Shown here: positions 61,144 through 64,000 of the stretch, one piece after another | Position numbering within the stretch: position 1 is the first letter of the stretch | Layout of the letters: each line of letters starts with the position of its first letter | NCBI RefSeq assembly: GCF_946478785.1 | Contig: NZ_CAMLDD010000008.1 | Span: 124,001-188,000 of the forward strand | Length of the DNA: 64,000 bases | Direction of reading: 5' to 3' | From: an uncultured Flavobacterium sp. | GTDB taxonomy: Bacteria > Bacteroidota > Bacteroidia > Flavobacteriales > Flavobacteriaceae | Position numbers and translations under genes: made by a program | The notes under the pieces: model-generated | Told to the model about the DNA's origin: nothing | The model's input: only the letters and a program-made list of their open reading frames with translations | Databases searched by the model: none

Positions 61144-61713
61144 ATGAAAAATTTAAAAACAATTGCATTAGCATTATTCGTAGCAGTAGCGTCAGTTTCA
61201 GTAAACGCACAAACTAAAACAATTGACGCAAAGTCAAGTACTATCAAATGGGTAGGTAAAAAAGTAACCGGAGAACACTCAGGAACTGTAGATTTTAAAG
61301 ACGGAGCTGTAATTTTTAAAGGAAAAAAATTAACTGGTGGAAGTTTTACTGTTGACATGACTTCATTAAACGCAACGGATTTAAGTGGAGAATACCAACA
61401 AAAATTAAACGGTCACCTAAAAGCAGATGATTTCTTTGGAACTGACAAATATCCAACTGCTAAATTAGTTTTCAAAAAAATTGGAACTACTAAAACGGCT
61501 AATGTTTATAAAGTGACTGCTGATTTGACTATCAAAGGAATTACTAAACCTGTAATTTTTGATTTAACCGTAAATCCAAACAGTGCTACAACTGCATTTA
61601 AAGTTGACAGAACTAAATATGATATCAAATACAACTCTGGTAACTTCTTCGAAAATTTAGGAGACAAAACTATCAATGATGATTTTGAATTAACAGTAGC
61701 TTTAAAATTCTAA
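61144..61713 (+). CDS. yceI: YceI-family secreted lipocalin-like protein
   Basis: 189 residues with a signal peptide ending near residue 22 (VNAQ). IDAKSSTIKWVGKKVTGEHSGTVDFKDGAVIFKGKKLTGGSF and VTADLTIKGITKPVIFDLTV are the YceI beta-barrel, which binds polyisoprenoid quinones or similar lipids. It is third in the MarR operon, 32 bases after the nitroreductase, and has its own terminator. Confidence 0.92.
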   Translation: MKNLKTIALALFVAVASVSVNAQTKTIDAKSSTIKWVGKKVTGEHSGTVDFKDGAVIFKGKKLTGGSFTVDMTSLNATDLSGEYQQKLNGHLKADDFFGTDKYPTAKLVFKKIGTTKTANVYKVTADLTIKGITKPVIFDLTVNPNSATTAFKVDRTKYDIKYNSGNFFENLGDKTINDDFELTVALKF

Positions 61714-61743
61714 TATTTCAAACTTACTAGTTCTAAATTCAGC

Positions 61744-61781
61744 AAGCCCCAACAGTCTTAGATTGTTGGGGTTTGTTTTTT
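61744..61781 (+). terminator. Terminator after yceI
   Basis: CCCCAACA pairs with TGTTGGGG, followed by GTTTTTTTAT. Confidence 0.9.
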
Positions 61782-61930
61782 TATTAAAAAAAACATCGAA
61801 AAAACGTAAAAATAACGTTCTTAATATTCTAATAACCCTTTCATAACAAGGCATCGCATTTTGATTAACACTCGGCTTATAATTTTGGCTTTATTAAAAA
61901 AATCAAAAGCTAGAAATCAAAATTATAGTT

Positions 61931-63208
61931 ATGAAAACTAAAATCAGTATTGCCTTTATCATTTCCCTCAGCACTTTTCTTCTACACGCACAACAGCAAA
62001 AAGGAATTTTCGGAACAGCTAACTGGATGAATAACTGGACCAACTTTAAACCCTACGCTGTTGAATATAATGAAGCAACCAATATAATAGCGGGTACAAT
62101 CGATAAAGACACCAAACTAACCAAATGCAACACCTACCAATTAGTAGGGATTGTGTATGTAACTAATAATGCTACACTTACAATTGAACCCGGCACGGTT
62201 ATTAGAGGAGATGATAAAACCTGTGGCACTCTAGTAATTACAAATGGTTCTAAAATTATAGCCGAAGGTCTGGAAACAGATCCTATAATTTTTACATCGA
62301 ATAAAGAAAACACTGCAAGACGACCTGGTGATTGGGGGGGAATTATAATTCTTGGAAAAGCACCTATCAATAAATTGGGCGGAATAAGCACATTACCTTT
62401 CAATTTGGAACCTATGCTAAATCATTATGGAGGAGAGGATACAGAAGATAATTCAGGAATCTTGAAATATGTCCGTATTGAATATTCAGGAAGAAAATTA
62501 AGCGCTTTGAAAGAACTTAACGGACTTTCATTAGCCGGTGTAGGAAGAAAAACCGTTTTAAGTAACATTCAGATCAGCTATTCTAATGATGATTCTTTTG
62601 AATGTTACGGTGGTGATTTGAATATGAACAACTTAATTTCATACCGAACTACAGATGATGACTTTGATTTTACACAAGGAGTTCAAATCAATATCAGCAA
62701 CAGTATTGCTATTCGGCACCCTTATTCTTCAGATGTTTCAGGATCAAGATGTTTTGAAGTGGACTCCTATGACAAAGTAGAAAACACTGATATGACCAAG
62801 AAAATGACCAAAATAAATGCCAGCAACATTACTTTAATCAATTTGGAAGAAAACAATCAGGGACTGGTCAGAGAATCATTATATGTTAGGGAAGATACCT
62901 TCTTTAAATTGACGAACAGTGTCATTTCCGGCTTTACGCCTTTTGCTTTATTAGAAGGAAATATTGGAAACGGAGATGTTAATTTATCTAAAATTGCATT
63001 TCAAAACCTGATAATTAACAATTGTGGTGGAGGAATTACCAGCGAATCTGCAAGCGGAAATTCAGCTATTCAAAGATATTATGGAAACCCTTCATTCTTT
63101 TTGGAATTCACAAAAATTAAAAACAGCATTTTGTTTGCAATGCCTGATATAAAAGGAAATCCAGATTTTAGAAGAAATATGAACAACACAGTTGCAAGTG
63201 GAAATTAG
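61931..63208 (+). CDS. Exported right-handed beta-helix protein
   Basis: 425 residues with a signal peptide ending near 20 (LHAQQ). NNATLTIEPGTVIRGDDKTCGTLVITNGSKIIAEGLETDPIIFTS is a typical opening of secreted Bacteroidetes beta-helix proteins. Later coils carry DWGGIIILGKAPIN, GILKYVRIEYSG and YSNDDSFECYGG. No catalytic residue is recognisable and no type IX sorting domain is visible at the C-terminus. Substrate and partner are unknown. Confidence 0.75.
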   Translation: MKTKISIAFIISLSTFLLHAQQQKGIFGTANWMNNWTNFKPYAVEYNEATNIIAGTIDKDTKLTKCNTYQLVGIVYVTNNATLTIEPGTVIRGDDKTCGTLVITNGSKIIAEGLETDPIIFTSNKENTARRPGDWGGIIILGKAPINKLGGISTLPFNLEPMLNHYGGEDTEDNSGILKYVRIEYSGRKLSALKELNGLSLAGVGRKTVLSNIQISYSNDDSFECYGGDLNMNNLISYRTTDDDFDFTQGVQINISNSIAIRHPYSSDVSGSRCFEVDSYDKVENTDMTKKMTKINASNITLINLEENNQGLVRESLYVREDTFFKLTNSVISGFTPFALLEGNIGNGDVNLSKIAFQNLIINNCGGGITSESASGNSAIQRYYGNPSFFLEFTKIKNSILFAMPDIKGNPDFRRNMNNTVASGN

Positions 63209-63307
63209 GGGATTCAAAACACCTTTCAATTTTAGATATTTAACAAATTTCTAAATTAGGAAAAGTTTTTTTTTGCCTTTAGTGTATTTTAATTCAAATT
63301 ACATTTA

Positions 63308-63315
63308 TATATTTG
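63308..63315 (+). promoter_or_regulatory. -7 box of the trp transcript
   Basis: TATATTTG lies 19 bases before the leader-peptide ATG. No TTG is found at the usual 17-23 bases upstream; the nearest is 32 away. Confidence 0.65.
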
Positions 63316-63333
63316 CCATATCAAAATAAGATT

Positions 63334-63390
63334 ATGAAAATTACAATGAACAATACTTGGTGGTGGAAGAATTTACGTCAATCGTCGTGA
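63334..63390 (+). CDS. trpL: trp leader peptide
   Basis: 18 codons reading MKITMNNTWWWKNLRQSS and ending in TGA. Three consecutive Trp codons (63358-63366) sit a few codons before the stop. The stop overlaps the 5' arm of the antiterminator. This is the layout of a ribosome-sensed tryptophan attenuator. Start could instead be the second Met at 63346. Confidence 0.88.
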   Translation: MKITMNNTWWWKNLRQSS

Positions 63391-63458
63391 ACAAAGCTTC
63401 CTATGGTATTATAACTATAAATATAAAAGGCTTGTCATCACGACAAGCCTTTTTTTTT
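63384..63458 (+). promoter_or_regulatory. Transcription attenuator (antiterminator and terminator)
   Basis: Terminator: AAAAGGCTTGTC pairs with GACAAGCCTTTT (63425-63453) and is followed by Ts. Antiterminator: GTCGTGA (63384-63390) pairs with TCACGAC (63438-63444) and ACAA/GCTT (63391-63399) with the terminator 5' arm. The two are mutually exclusive. GGAAG in the Trp region can pair with CTTCC (63397-63401). Confidence 0.88.
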
Positions 63459-63507
63459 GGTCGCAATTGAATCAACAGAAATATTAAAAACATAAAAACG
63501 AAATACT

Positions 63508-64000
63508 TTGAAACCTTTTATACTCAACACACACTACAAACAAATTCTGGCAGATACCATCACGCCGGTAAGTATTTATTTTAAAATCAGGGATAAATTT
63601 CCAAATAGTTTATTACTTGAAAGTAGTGACTATCACGGAAATGACAATAGTTTCTCGTATATCTGCTGCAACCCGATTGCGACGATTAAAATCGAAAACG
63701 AAATCATTTCTAAAACTTTTCCTGACGGAACGACGGAGCAAATTAATATTGATACTTCAACTAATATTCCGGAAGTAATTCAGGAATTTTCAGGTCAGTT
63801 TAAATCGGAGAAAAATGATTTTAAATTCATTAATAATGGGTTGTTCGGATACATTTCGTATGATGCAGTTCGTTATTTTGAAAAAGTTTCAATTGCCAAA
63901 AAAGATACTGCGACTTTAATTCCGGATGTATTTTATGCGGTTTATCAAAACATTATCGCAATCAATCACTTCAAAAACGAAGCGTATATTTTTTGTCATA
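63508..64000 (+). CDS. trpE: Anthranilate synthase component I, partial (cut by window end)
   Basis: 164 codons of the N-terminal part, open to the right edge. It starts with TTG (LKPFILNTHYKQILADTITPVSIYFKIRD). SLLLESSDYHGNDNSFSYICCNPIATI includes the LLES motif of tryptophan feedback binding. It converts chorismate to anthranilate with TrpG. An AT-rich leader and no nearby ATG support the TTG start. The attenuator ends 50 bases upstream. Confidence 0.9.
   Translation, partial: MKPFILNTHYKQILADTITPVSIYFKIRDKFPNSLLLESSDYHGNDNSFSYICCNPIATIKIENEIISKTFPDGTTEQINIDTSTNIPEVIQEFSGQFKSEKNDFKFINNGLFGYISYDAVRYFEKVSIAKKDTATLIPDVFYAVYQNIIAINHFKNEAYIFCH

Noticed and set aside
1..64000. rRNA, tRNA, CRISPR arrays, transposases and phage genes
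   Set aside because: I looked for these and saw none; the repeats found are short spacer elements without coding parts.

Overview
The window looks like a Flavobacterium-type chromosome (Bacteroidetes). The DNA is AT-rich. Promoters fit the Bacteroidetes pattern (TTG about 17-23 bases before TAnnTTTG). Shine-Dalgarno motifs are largely absent, and there is a SusC/SusD pair with lipoprotein-rich glycan enzymes. I see no rRNA or tRNA gene, transposase, phage gene or CRISPR array. All assignments come from reading the sequence; no search was run.

Layout. 130-1071 is an OxyR-type regulator. 1179-14813 (minus) is a pectin utilization locus: two GH28 polygalacturonases, SusC/SusD, an esterase, a GH105 unsaturated uronyl hydrolase, a GH43, a PL10 pectate lyase and a CE12-type acetylesterase. 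15099-17556 (plus) holds two tandem LacI paralogues. 17862-27632 (minus) carries the complete cytoplasmic uronate route (uxaA, uxaB, eda, kdgK, uxaC, kduD, kduI) and an ExuT-like transporter. 28087-42930 is mixed: a second esterase, an ArsR/old-yellow-enzyme pair, an acyltransferase, a GH3 glucosidase, a DUF6377-type sensor, an acyl-CoA dehydrogenase, a glycosyltransferase and a GapN-like dehydrogenase. 42619-57824 has a dispersed sulfur module (rhodanese, Crp/Fnr regulator, TauE exporter, metallo-beta-lactamase/rhodanese protein, two YeeE/YedE proteins) with cytochrome bd oxidase and several small stress or redox genes between. 58180-63208 has GlpD, a MarR/nitroreductase/YceI operon and a beta-helix exported protein. 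The right edge cuts trpE, which has a leader peptide and attenuator.

How it works together. Surface enzymes cut pectin, SusCD imports oligomers, and GH28 and GH105 release saturated and unsaturated galacturonate. ExuT would import the monomers. UxaC/UxaB/UxaA and KduI/KduD converge on 2-keto-3-deoxygluconate, which KdgK and Eda turn into pyruvate and glyceraldehyde-3-phosphate. The palindrome TGyAATCGATTACA lies directly behind the -7 box of the pectin operon, kduI and exuT promoters, so the adjacent LacI pair very probably controls all three units.

Most notable non-coding structure: (1) a ribosome-mediated trp attenuator with a Trp-Trp-Trp leader peptide ahead of a TTG-started trpE; (2) three copies of a folded intergenic element (GGGCGTnCC...GTCGGGCTATCC...CTATCCCTnACGC) with compensatory changes; (3) four copies of an element with CACCATATAAGT terminal inverted repeats, three bracketing successive genes at 54.1-56.8 kb; (4) the shared promoter-operator architecture of the pectin regulon; (5) twin MarR palindromes and a probably leaderless arsR transcript.
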